The notes under the pieces are model-generated. The model worked only from the letters and a program-made list of their open reading frames with translations, was not told where the DNA came from and ran no database searches. A DNA stretch of 64,000 bases from assembly GCA_050943595.1 (NCBI GenBank), contig JBMNPM010000006.1:62001-126000 (forward strand), in the 5' to 3' direction. Made by a program: the position numbers and the translations under genes. Shown here one piece after another: positions 37,263 through 44,344 of this stretch (its first letter is position 1; every line of letters starts with the position of its first letter). Source of the stretch: JAXGXJ01 sp050943595. GTDB taxonomy: Bacteria > Actinomycetota > Thermoleophilia > RBG-16-64-13.

Positions 37263-37290
37263 GATGTCCTCGGTACGCATGATGTCCTCG
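37255..37290. repeat. Exact 18-bp tandem repeat duplicating usp start site
   Basis: GTACGCATGATGTCCTCG occurs twice in a row. On the minus strand each copy contains CGAGGACATCATGCGTAC, that is, ribosome site, spacer and start codon. The duplication is in frame (18 bp), so both starts give the same protein differing by six residues. Confidence 0.9.
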
Positions 37291-37363
37291 CTTGTCCCCG
37301 TTCTCCCACCATGACACCCCCACCTTACCTCTTTAGCGCCGGAGCGAGCAGGTCTGGACACAG

Positions 37364-37395
37364 GCAAAACGCCGGCCCGGAGGCCGGCGTTTTGC
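37364..37395 (-). terminator. Intrinsic terminator of RRM protein gene
   Basis: GCAAAACGCCGGCC and GGCCGGCGTTTTGC form a perfect 14-bp stem with a 4-nt loop, 20 bp after the minus-strand stop. The AAAA/TTTT lies inside the stem base, so the U-run is part of the hairpin, as in many high-GC terminators. Confidence 0.8.
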
Positions 37396-37415
37396 CACCA
37401 CACTCTGTGCCGGAA

Positions 37416-37718
37416 CTACCAGCGACTTCCGCCACCGCCGTAGCCGCCGGAACGAGGGGCACGGGGCACCTGTTCCTTGGCCACATCGACCTTCAGAGTC
37501 CGACCGTCGAGCTCCGTGCCATTCAAGGCCTCTTTGGCCTTTTGGGCCTCCTCGGGCGACGACATCTCGACGAACCCGAAGCCCTTAGGACGTCCGGAAT
37601 CACGATCGACGATGATATTCACTGAAGCCACTTCACCATGGGTCCCGAAGGTGGCCCGCAGAGTCTCCTCGGATGTGCCGTAGTTGAGGTTACCTACGTA
37701 CAGTTTGGCTTGGTTCAC
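37416..37718 (-). CDS. Single-RRM RNA-binding protein
   Basis: 100 residues. The RRM shows RNP2 KLYVGNLNY and RNP1 RPKGFGFVEM, followed by a short glycine-rich tail (RSGGYGGGGSRW) as in cyanobacterial cold-induced Rbp proteins. I take the GTG at 37718, preceded by GGAGGG; the longer frame has no site. It probably binds mRNA in a cold or stress response. The gene is divergent from the NYN-LOTUS protein gene and shares its 250-bp upstream region. Confidence 0.92.
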   Translation of the reverse strand: MNQAKLYVGNLNYGTSEETLRATFGTHGEVASVNIIVDRDSGRPKGFGFVEMSSPEEAQKAKEALNGTELDGRTLKVDVAKEQVPRAPRSGGYGGGGSRW

Positions 37719-37965
37719 TACACCCTCCACATACGGAGTTACATTGCGCAAACGAGAGGACAAGACTCAGAAACGCGAAGAGATTGTTACCTCGGCGCGG
37801 CCGCTGGCGAAGATACTCTACGAATGCCGCGGCAGTATAACACCTCGTGCCGAGAATAACGGACGGTGTTCATCGCCGGGCACAGGAAGAGTCAAAACGT
37901 GCAAGAATTTATGCCTAGAACATACACGTGCACACCTGCACGTTGGAAGGAGCGCAGACACGACG

Positions 37966-38727
37966 ATGACCAAGACCGAGCGGACCCTGGCCGTCTTCAT
38001 CGACTTTGAGAACCTGGCCATCGGCTTCAAGCACCGCCGAGGCAATTTCGATGTCCACAAGATCCTTGAACGACTCGTGGAGAAAGGAAAGGTTATCGTT
38101 AAGAAGGCCTATGCCGACTGGGGTGAGTACAAGCAGTACACCAAGCCGCTGCACGAGAACGCAATCGAACTCATCGAGATACCCCGACGATCAATGACAG
38201 GTAAGAATTCCGCCGACATCCGCCTGGCCGTTGATGCCATGGACCTATCCTGGTCCAAGGAGCACATCGACACGTTCGTAGTGGTATCCGGTGACTCCGA
38301 CTTTTCTCCTCTGGTGTCGAAGCTCAAAGAGAACGGCAAGCACGTCATAGGCCTGGGGATGAAGGAGTCCACCTCTGATCTTCTGGCCGGCAACTGCGAC
38401 GAGTTCATCTTCTACGAGGACTTGGAGAAACAACCTACGTCGGCGCCACCCAGCCCACAGGCAACCAACATCCCGGCCGATAAGAGGGAGGTCTACGACC
38501 TGCTCCTTGAGTCGATCGCAGCACTCATCAGGGAGAACAAGGACCCCATCTTCGCCTCCATGGTCAAAGACACCATGCAGCGTAAGAAGCCCTCATTCAA
38601 CGAGTCGGCCTACGGCTACCGCAGCTTCAGCAACCTCCTGCTCGAAGCCGAGAAACAGGGGCTCATCAAGCTGCATCGCGACAGGAAGGCCGGGTGGACC
38701 TACGTTGTAGAGGGCTTTGTGGACTAA
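37966..38727 (+). CDS. NYN (LabA/DUF88) ribonuclease-like protein with LOTUS domain
   Basis: 253 residues. The N-terminal NYN/PIN-like domain has the acidic metal site in AVFIDFENLAIGF, DIRLAVDAMDLSW and VVVSGDSDFSPLVSKLKENGKHVIGLGMK. The C terminus (from about residue 180) is an OST-HTH/LOTUS domain: FASMVKDTMQRKKPSFNESAYGYRSFSNLLLEAEKQGLIKL. It probably cleaves or binds RNA. The ATG at 37966 follows GGAAGGAG at about 13 bp; the long upstream frame is not coding. The next-door RRM gene suggests a shared RNA role. Confidence 0.92.
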   Translation: MTKTERTLAVFIDFENLAIGFKHRRGNFDVHKILERLVEKGKVIVKKAYADWGEYKQYTKPLHENAIELIEIPRRSMTGKNSADIRLAVDAMDLSWSKEHIDTFVVVSGDSDFSPLVSKLKENGKHVIGLGMKESTSDLLAGNCDEFIFYEDLEKQPTSAPPSPQATNIPADKREVYDLLLESIAALIRENKDPIFASMVKDTMQRKKPSFNESAYGYRSFSNLLLEAEKQGLIKLHRDRKAGWTYVVEGFVD

Positions 38728-38949
38728 CATCAAGGTGCAATTCGCTCCTAGGAATTGAACGAGATGGAGAGGAGCAACACGCCGCTATACGGCTTTGCAG
38801 GATAGCGGCGCCCGGCATCCAACATACACCCGGCTTGAGAGGTGTGGAGTGGCACCGCGACGCGACGGCGGCCGGTGCACTGCGCACTGCGACGGCCACC
38901 CAACGCCCGGCCGCCAAAGGCTGTGCTGCTTCCGAGGTACAATCGTCTC

Positions 38950-40131
38950 GTGCTCGATTCGATAGTCGACTTCCTTAATGCGCTTGGCATAGCCGCACCC
39001 GGCCGGTTTGGCTGGCTGATGGTTGTCCTCACCTTCGTCATTGCAGCCGTAGCTGCGTGGCGTTTCATACCCCGCGTACGCGTCTTTGCCTTGAACGTCG
39101 GGTGGGCCGACGAGCCCAATGCCCGACGCCTCAACAAAGAACCCCTCCCCAACGCCGGTGGCTTGGCTATTTTCGCAGCTGTGATCGTGGCTCTGGTCAT
39201 CGCCTCCATCCTTCGCCCCATCTTCGTCGAGGATGTACAGATACAGGTGCTGGCCATACTGCTGGGTGGGTCGTTCGTGATCATCGCCGGTTTCATCGAC
39301 GACCAGTTCGGCCTGCCGCCTGTGTTCCGCCTGCTCGTACAGCTGTTCGCCGCTCTACTCTTGGTAAGTACGGGGACCCGCATCGAGGTAGTCATTGCAG
39401 GCGAACCGGTCGGCGTTCTGTCGGTGCTTATAACCCTTCTGTGGATCATCGCCATCACCAACGCCGTGAACCTCATCGACGGCGTTGACGGACTGGCGGG
39501 CGGGGTCAGCTTCATCACCAGCATGAGTCTGTTGGCCGTCTCGGCCCAGTTCGAGGAACGGGCGGCGGCCACCCTTGTGCTCGCTGCGTTGGCAGGGGCC
39601 GCGCTCGGCTTCCTACGTCACAATTTCCCACCCTCCCGGATCATTATGGGTGACAGTGGAGCCTATTTCTTCGGCTATGTGCTGGCCGCATCGAGTATCC
39701 TCGGCAACCTGAAGATCACTACCATCTTCGCCCTGTTTCCTACGGTGCTCTTTCTCATCGTCCCAGTGCTCGATACCACCCAAGTCATACTGCGCCGCCT
39801 CATACGCCGCAAGAACCCCCTGTCGTCACCCGGCAAGGACCACGTCCATCACAGCCTCTTGGCACGGGGCCTCTCTCAGACCCGCACCACTCTCATTCTT
39901 TGGGGAGTGACGCTGGCCACGAACCTGATCGCCATGGCGGTACAAGGCATGTCGCTGTTGGTTATCGGCGTCACCACCCTGGGCATCGTTCTGCTGCTGA
40001 CCCTCATAATATGGAGGAGGCGGCGGGCGGTACGCCGTGCAGCCGGACGCCCTGGAGGGTCCGGGGGTAGCGGCAGTAGCAGCGGTAGCGACGCTTCACA
40101 AAGCTCGTCTGAAGCCGAAACGACCTTCTAG
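38950..40131 (+). CDS. Undecaprenyl-phosphate GlcNAc-1-phosphate transferase (WecA/TagO family)
   Basis: About 393 residues with roughly eleven membrane helices. Family active-site motifs are FIDDQFGLPP, NAVNLIDGVDGLAGG, GDSGAYFFGYVLA and PGKDHVHHSLL (the HIHH-type loop). It moves HexNAc-1-phosphate onto undecaprenyl phosphate, starting a wall teichoic acid-like or other polymer, perhaps the secondary polymer that SLH domains bind. The C-terminal tail is a Gly/Ser stretch. A GTG at 38950 gives a sensible start; an ATG at 38842 would add an arginine-rich leader. It is convergent with the PAP2 gene. Confidence 0.92.
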   Translation: MLDSIVDFLNALGIAAPGRFGWLMVVLTFVIAAVAAWRFIPRVRVFALNVGWADEPNARRLNKEPLPNAGGLAIFAAVIVALVIASILRPIFVEDVQIQVLAILLGGSFVIIAGFIDDQFGLPPVFRLLVQLFAALLLVSTGTRIEVVIAGEPVGVLSVLITLLWIIAITNAVNLIDGVDGLAGGVSFITSMSLLAVSAQFEERAAATLVLAALAGAALGFLRHNFPPSRIIMGDSGAYFFGYVLAASSILGNLKITTIFALFPTVLFLIVPVLDTTQVILRRLIRRKNPLSSPGKDHVHHSLLARGLSQTRTTLILWGVTLATNLIAMAVQGMSLLVIGVTTLGIVLLLTLIIWRRRRAVRRAAGRPGGSGGSGSSSGSDASQSSSEAETTF

Positions 40132-40207
40132 GCACAGCCGGCAGTGGCCACGAGGACGGCGTGAGCGCCAGCCGCGTCGCCCAAAAGGGCCCAACGGCGT
40201 TCCTGTG

Positions 40208-41041
40208 TCAGCCCAGCAGAGGAGTGGCTTGGGCCTCAAACACGGCCGCCACCGCCACAGCGATGATCACCAGGACCGTCACCGCGACCCGCCACCCCTC
40301 TACACGTTGCAATCGCTGCGCCGCTGAGGCTCGGTCTGTCCGCTCCCAGATCCGAAAAGCGACCACCACAATGATCAGCCATGCGCCACCGAGACACCAG
40401 CCGCCAATCACATCAGAAGCCCAGTGGACCCCCAGATACACTCGGGAGAAGCCTATTAGACCGGCCACAGCCACGACCGCAAGGCCGATCCCAACCCGCA
40501 ACGGCGTAGCGGGCCACCCTTGCCATCGGCTGCGCACCACCGGTAGCAGCACAAGCCCCAAGAAGACGGCCGTCACCAACGCGTGTCCGGAAGGCAGACT
40601 GCCGGATCGAGGCATCTCTATAAGGGCGAGTGCCTCATCCGGCCGAGCGCGTTCCAGGACAGCCTTGAGCAAATTGGAAATGCCTGTGGTCGAAGCGACC
40701 CCAATAATCATGAGCATGGCCTGCGGGCGACGACCCCAGGTAGCGAACAGCAGGGCCCCTGCCAGGGTGAAGACCACAACCAGCGGCGTATTCCCTAGCA
40801 GCGAGAAGGCCCACAGCACACGATTCCACCCGGCGGTGCGGACCTCCACCAAGAAGGCCGTGATATGTCGGTCCCACTGTACCAGCCGGCCCGCGGAAGC
40901 GACCTCCAGAACTATGAAGACAAATGCCGTCACAAGAGCCGCCACAAGGATCAGTGTTGCTGCGGCCCATAGCCATGTGATCGTCCGACCTTCTGGTATG
41001 CGGCCGGTTGCCTCGTTCCTCACGCCGGAATCTCGACCCAC
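40208..41041 (-). CDS. PAP2-family membrane phosphatase
   Basis: 277 residues with about six membrane helices. The three PAP2 motifs are KAVLERARP, PSGHA (in GSLPSGHALVTAVF) and SRVYLGVHWASDVIGG. It may dephosphorylate undecaprenyl pyrophosphate (BacA-independent recycling) or phosphatidate. Facing a WecA/TagO gene fits the lipid-carrier role. The start is probably GTG at 41041; GTG seven codons inside is possible. Confidence 0.88.
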   Translation of the reverse strand: MGRDSGVRNEATGRIPEGRTITWLWAAATLILVAALVTAFVFIVLEVASAGRLVQWDRHITAFLVEVRTAGWNRVLWAFSLLGNTPLVVVFTLAGALLFATWGRRPQAMLMIIGVASTTGISNLLKAVLERARPDEALALIEMPRSGSLPSGHALVTAVFLGLVLLPVVRSRWQGWPATPLRVGIGLAVVAVAGLIGFSRVYLGVHWASDVIGGWCLGGAWLIIVVVAFRIWERTDRASAAQRLQRVEGWRVAVTVLVIIAVAVAAVFEAQATPLLG

Positions 41042-41319
41042 CCGGCGATCATTTGCACACGACAGATGGTGGCACCGAAGTCGCTTCGGTGCTGAAGTCG
41101 CTTCTCAAGGTCAAGCTCCGGCATAGGAAAAACCGCCATCCATGAGACCCGCCTCCGACTCTGTCTCTGTTTCGTCACGCCGCCGAGCACTCCGGCGAAT
41201 CCATGTGCAGGAGAATACTCTTCACGGGCGAATCGAGTCCGAGTGGATAGAGAGTCCCGCATCCAAGAGATCGGCCGCGAGCTATTCGAGCTATTCGCTG
41301 CAGTGGACGGACAGGGTCT
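41042..41319. other. Intergenic region with a small hairpin
   Basis: GCACCGAAG and CTTCGGTGC form a 9-bp stem at 41072-41092 upstream of the PAP2 gene. Several short frames overlap here. One reads RIQEIGRELFELFAAVDGQ around 41250-41310, protein-like but soon closed in that frame, so a decayed gene is possible. Nothing can be named. Confidence 0.35.
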
Positions 41320-41484
41320 ATGCGATCGGCCTCGTCACTTCTCAGCAGGCGCTCCCTGCAGCGCCGCTTCATGAATGGCAGGCAACTCGTCAATCCGGCT
41401 GAACTCGTGACCGAGGTGGTCGATGTGAGACACTCCTACGCGTACCATTCGAACATCCTTGCCCGTGACGGAATCGAGGTGTGA
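41320..41484 (+). CDS. Possible 54-residue protein coupled to the CWC gene
   Basis: An ATG at 41320 opens a 54-codon frame ending RHSYAYHSNILARDGIEV. Its TGA overlaps the ATG of the next gene (TGATG), typical of translational coupling. The first half is Ser/Arg-rich, the second half is more protein-like. The ribosome site is weak. It could be the tail of a decayed larger gene; I do not recognise it. Confidence 0.35.
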   Translation: MRSASSLLSRRSLQRRFMNGRQLVNPAELVTEVVDVRHSYAYHSNILARDGIEV

Positions 41485-41696
41485 TGCAGGAACAAACTCC
41501 GGTGCCCCTCTTCGACGTGTCGCGCTGTCCACTCTGTGGGCAGCCAAACGATTGCGGCGCCGCCAGAGGAGATCCCACCTGCTGGTGTCGGTCGGTCACC
41601 ATCCCACAAGAGGTACTGGATCGTATCCCGCCTGAAGCCCGAGGCGTGGCCTGCGTCTGTCGTAAGTGTGCCGGCATAGAAAAGAGCCCAACATAG
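41484..41696 (+). CDS. Cysteine-rich CWC family protein
   Basis: 70 residues with the pattern of the small CWC family: CPLCGQPNDCGAA, then DPTCWCRSVTIPQEVLDRIPPEARGVACVCRKCA. Eight or more cysteines probably bind zinc. Function is not known. A GAGG lies 4-5 bp before the ATG at 41484. The match in cysteine spacing is good. Confidence 0.82.
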   Translation: MQEQTPVPLFDVSRCPLCGQPNDCGAARGDPTCWCRSVTIPQEVLDRIPPEARGVACVCRKCAGIEKSPT

Positions 41697-41724
41697 TACA
41701 AGAAAGCACGGGAGGTATACGAAA

Positions 41725-42828
41725 ATGATAAAACGAACACTTCCGATTCTGTTGATACTGATTGTGGCATTGAGCGTGGCATTGAGTGCCTGTGGTAGCA
41801 ATGATACAGGACAGACGACCACCGTCCCGGATTCGTCGGCCACCCCGGGCACCGAAAAAACATTCAACCTAACCCTATATGCCGATTTTTCCAACGGTAG
41901 TCCCGACGGCAACATAGAGAAAAAGCAGATAACTCTACCGATTGAAAACGAACCTGCATCCCAGTCACAGATTGCCTTTGCGCTGGCAGACGGGTTGACG
42001 GAGTGGACAGGTTTGGACTTCACGTTAAACGACGTATCATTTCCTGATGACGAAAGCATCAGCGTGGATTGGTCAAAAGATTCTACGCTCATTGCAGGAA
42101 TAGGCGATCGCGAATTCAAGGAAGGCTTCCATTTTTACGATGCTGTAAGTCTGAACTGGTTTATGATGGACAGCCTTGCGACAACATTAAAGGGCAACAT
42201 GGAAATAGCGAATGTCTATTACCAATCAGAAGCGCAACCCATCACATTCCAGAACCCGGAGGACATGGCGCAGCAAGGGCTGCCGGAACTGCCGATTGAT
42301 CAGCCATACGAGGGCAGCGGGTTCTTTGTCGCCCATGCAGGTGGCAAGGGTGAAGATGACACATCTAAAAAGCCGAGTAGTGACAAAGAGTCCGTTAGCA
42401 CCACAAAACCCAGTGAAAAACCCAGTGAAAAACCCAACGAAAAATCCAGTGATGATGACTGGATAGTCAATGAACCGATTGCTGAGGGCGTTATTTTCAA
42501 AGGCTCTCTACTCAGAAGCGATCCCGGCGAAAACATGCCCTCAGATGAAGCTGCGAGCGGACTGTACAGTCTCGTGCTCAAAAACGAATTGACTAAAGGC
42601 ACAGACTACAGCAAAGAAAAACCGATGTATATAACCTGCGTGGATATAACAAACATCGATGGCTACGAATGTTATGTACTTTCGGTTAGCGGCGCGTTCA
42701 ATACCAAAGCATGGGAATATGCCGTGGACTACAATTACGATAGGCAATACGTTTACCTGATGTCGGAGGCAGGGAACAAATCGCTCGGCTCATTGCTCGA
42801 CCTTGGCGGAGCCAAGGCAACCGAGTGA
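41725..42828 (+). CDS. Secreted lipoprotein of unknown function, lower GC
   Basis: 367 residues. Signal peptide with lipobox ending LSVALSAC. A first folded domain (residues 45-175) contains QITLPIENEPASQSQIAFALADGLTEWTG, reminiscent of GerMN-type or similar extracytoplasmic modules. A Lys/Ser/Pro linker with near repeats (KPSEKPSEKPNEKSS) leads to a C-terminal domain ending with YAVDYNYDRQYVYLMSE. Codon use (AAA, GAA, AAT) is more AT-rich than that of the neighbours, suggesting transfer from a low-GC Gram-positive. GGGAGG precedes the ATG. Confidence 0.8.
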   Translation: MIKRTLPILLILIVALSVALSACGSNDTGQTTTVPDSSATPGTEKTFNLTLYADFSNGSPDGNIEKKQITLPIENEPASQSQIAFALADGLTEWTGLDFTLNDVSFPDDESISVDWSKDSTLIAGIGDREFKEGFHFYDAVSLNWFMMDSLATTLKGNMEIANVYYQSEAQPITFQNPEDMAQQGLPELPIDQPYEGSGFFVAHAGGKGEDDTSKKPSSDKESVSTTKPSEKPSEKPNEKSSDDDWIVNEPIAEGVIFKGSLLRSDPGENMPSDEAASGLYSLVLKNELTKGTDYSKEKPMYITCVDITNIDGYECYVLSVSGAFNTKAWEYAVDYNYDRQYVYLMSEAGNKSLGSLLDLGGAKATE

Positions 42829-42893
42829 TTCGCAGCAGGCGTATGGACGGGATCGCCTAAGGTCTCCGACGCACCAAACACTTAGCCAAAGCC

Positions 42894-42933
42894 GTAGCTG
42901 TCACCTCGGTTGATCCCCCGAGGTGACAGCTAC
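42894..42933 (+). terminator. Strong hairpin after lipoprotein gene
   Basis: GTAGCTGTCACCTCGG pairs perfectly with CCGAGGTGACAGCTAC (16 bp) around an 8-nt loop. No clear U-tract follows, but its place 65 bp after the stop, and before the convergent SMR genes, supports a terminator, possibly acting in both directions. Confidence 0.65.
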
Positions 42934-42978
42934 GCGTTCGCTTAACAAAATAGGGGGACTTTGTCAATACTTTTCCTA

Positions 42979-43302
42979 TTATGAAATCATCTTTAAGCCG
43001 ATGACAGAGATTAAGATCAAACTGATGCAGAATATTCTCTGCCAGCTTTTTGATTCTCCAAAATAAAATATACCAATTAAGGAGCTTCCTATCACACTAA
43101 TCCCAGTCCAAACAGCATATCCTGTACCCATGGGAATCGTTTGCAGCGCATAGCTTAAAGAGGCAAGGGCTGCCCCTAACCCCAAAATTATTAGAGCAGC
43201 CGTTTGCCAACTTCTTCTTACAGATAACTGATTAATCATAGTGACCGCAAAGGTCTCAGACAAACCTGCGATAATTAAAGCAAGCCAAGCTATTGCGAAC
43301 AA
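42979..43302 (-). CDS. Small multidrug resistance (SMR) transporter subunit
   Basis: 107 residues, four membrane helices. The SMR glutamate is in LIIAGLSETFAVTMINQLS, with GTGYAVWTGISVIGSSLIGIFYFGES. The start is a TTG immediately after GGAGAGGGG. It overlaps the other SMR gene by 13 bp, so the two form a paired (EbrAB/YkkCD-like) heterodimer. The AT-rich sequence, with many A/T third positions, is unlike the window and points to acquisition from a low-GC Firmicute. Confidence 0.9.
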   Translation of the reverse strand: MFAIAWLALIIAGLSETFAVTMINQLSVRRSWQTAALIILGLGAALASLSYALQTIPMGTGYAVWTGISVIGSSLIGIFYFGESKSWQRIFCISLILISVIGLKMIS

Positions 43303-43643
43303 CCCCTCTCCGCACTTTCGTCACCCTCATAGTCTGTTGTCAGTTTTAAACCAATCACACCAAATAGAAGTACGGCGATTAAAAGAATCTTTGCCGGTTC
43401 TAGAGGTTCACCAAAGAATAAAACCTCTGCCAAGACAGTGCCTCCTGCACCTAGTCCCACAAAGAAAGCATAGGCAGTTCCAGTTGGTAGAATTTGGGCT
43501 GCTGTTATAAGTAAGTAATTGCTGACTATAATTAAAGCAATGGTAGCAGTCCAGGTCCAAAAGCTATATGCATGAGCCAAGCCAACTACCCAAGCGACCT
43601 CCAGAACAGCTGCAATAAATAATTTAAACCAAATTTTTGTCAT
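43290..43643 (-). CDS. SMR transporter, partner subunit
   Basis: 117 residues, four helices. The membrane glutamate is in LFIAAVLEVAWVVGLAHAYS, with GTAYAFFVGLGAGGTVLAEVLFFGEP. A short charged tail follows. AAGGATG lies upstream of the ATG. Paired SMR proteins export cationic compounds or guanidinium; the residues do not settle which. I looked for a guanidine riboswitch in the leader and saw none. Confidence 0.9.
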   Translation of the reverse strand: MTKIWFKLFIAAVLEVAWVVGLAHAYSFWTWTATIALIIVSNYLLITAAQILPTGTAYAFFVGLGAGGTVLAEVLFFGEPLEPAKILLIAVLLFGVIGLKLTTDYEGDESAERGCSQ

Positions 43644-44344
43644 CTGAACTTACATCCTTATTCTTATGGTAAGTAAAATTTAACATGCTCTGTTGTAGCT
43701 TAATACGCTCATCGCGCGCGACTATGTCACGGCGATCGGCTTCCCGAGGCAACACCTACGATAGCGCGCTCGGCAAGAGCATTAACGGCCTCTGAGACCA
43801 TTAACGGTCTCTACAAGACCGGACTCGAGCAAACTGTGCAACAGGAAGGGTGACATGGTCTGGGTAGGTCACACCGGAGGGAAAGCCGACCTCAAGCAGC
43901 GAGGCATTGCGCTCAGAAAAAACTTGGAAATGGCGCCGAGCCCAGACGACAGGACTCATCTCAGTTCCCAACTGGATATCTGGCAGCCGGTTTACGAAGC
44001 TCATCGACTCCCTGGGGACGGGGAGGCATTGGTGCACCAACGGTCTCCAAGGCAAGGACCTACGACGGCATATTATCCTTCGACCGGGCGGTCACACTCT
44101 GCGGCCAGCGAAGCACAGGCCTACAGATTGGCCACATAGGTGGGGCAAGCAACCTTATGAAGAGAGGGCCGGCCTATGATCACACCTCTTGGCGCCGGGC
44201 AGAACGACGAGTGTCAGTTGCGCAACAATGTAGCCTGCACTTCATCCGGCTACTACTTGCCATACTGCGTCTGCGTCCTTCTTGCGTGAGTTATTCGACC
44301 GCCAGAGCTACCACCATCGCCACCTCGCACAACCCTCACGACAC
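43644..44344. other. 700-bp region without a convincing gene
   Basis: The first 50 bp are AT-rich and probably carry the SMR promoter. The rest is normal GC with overlapping short frames on both strands (up to about 94 codons, 43855-44139). None has a ribosome site or a recognisable domain. TTAACGGTCTCT-like words recur near 43790-43815. It may be decayed sequence at the edge of the imported block. Confidence 0.4.

Noticed and set aside
40161..41126. 321-codon plus-strand frame
   Set aside because: Antisense to the PAP2 gene, composed of Arg/Thr/Ser-rich text.
43644..43720. Guanidine (ykkC-type) riboswitch before the SMR pair
   Set aside because: The leader is short and lacks the conserved ACGR-type motifs and pairing.
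43801..44139. Possible transposase remnant frames on both strands
   Set aside because: No DDE, integrase or IS-end features could be recognised, so no mobile element is claimed.
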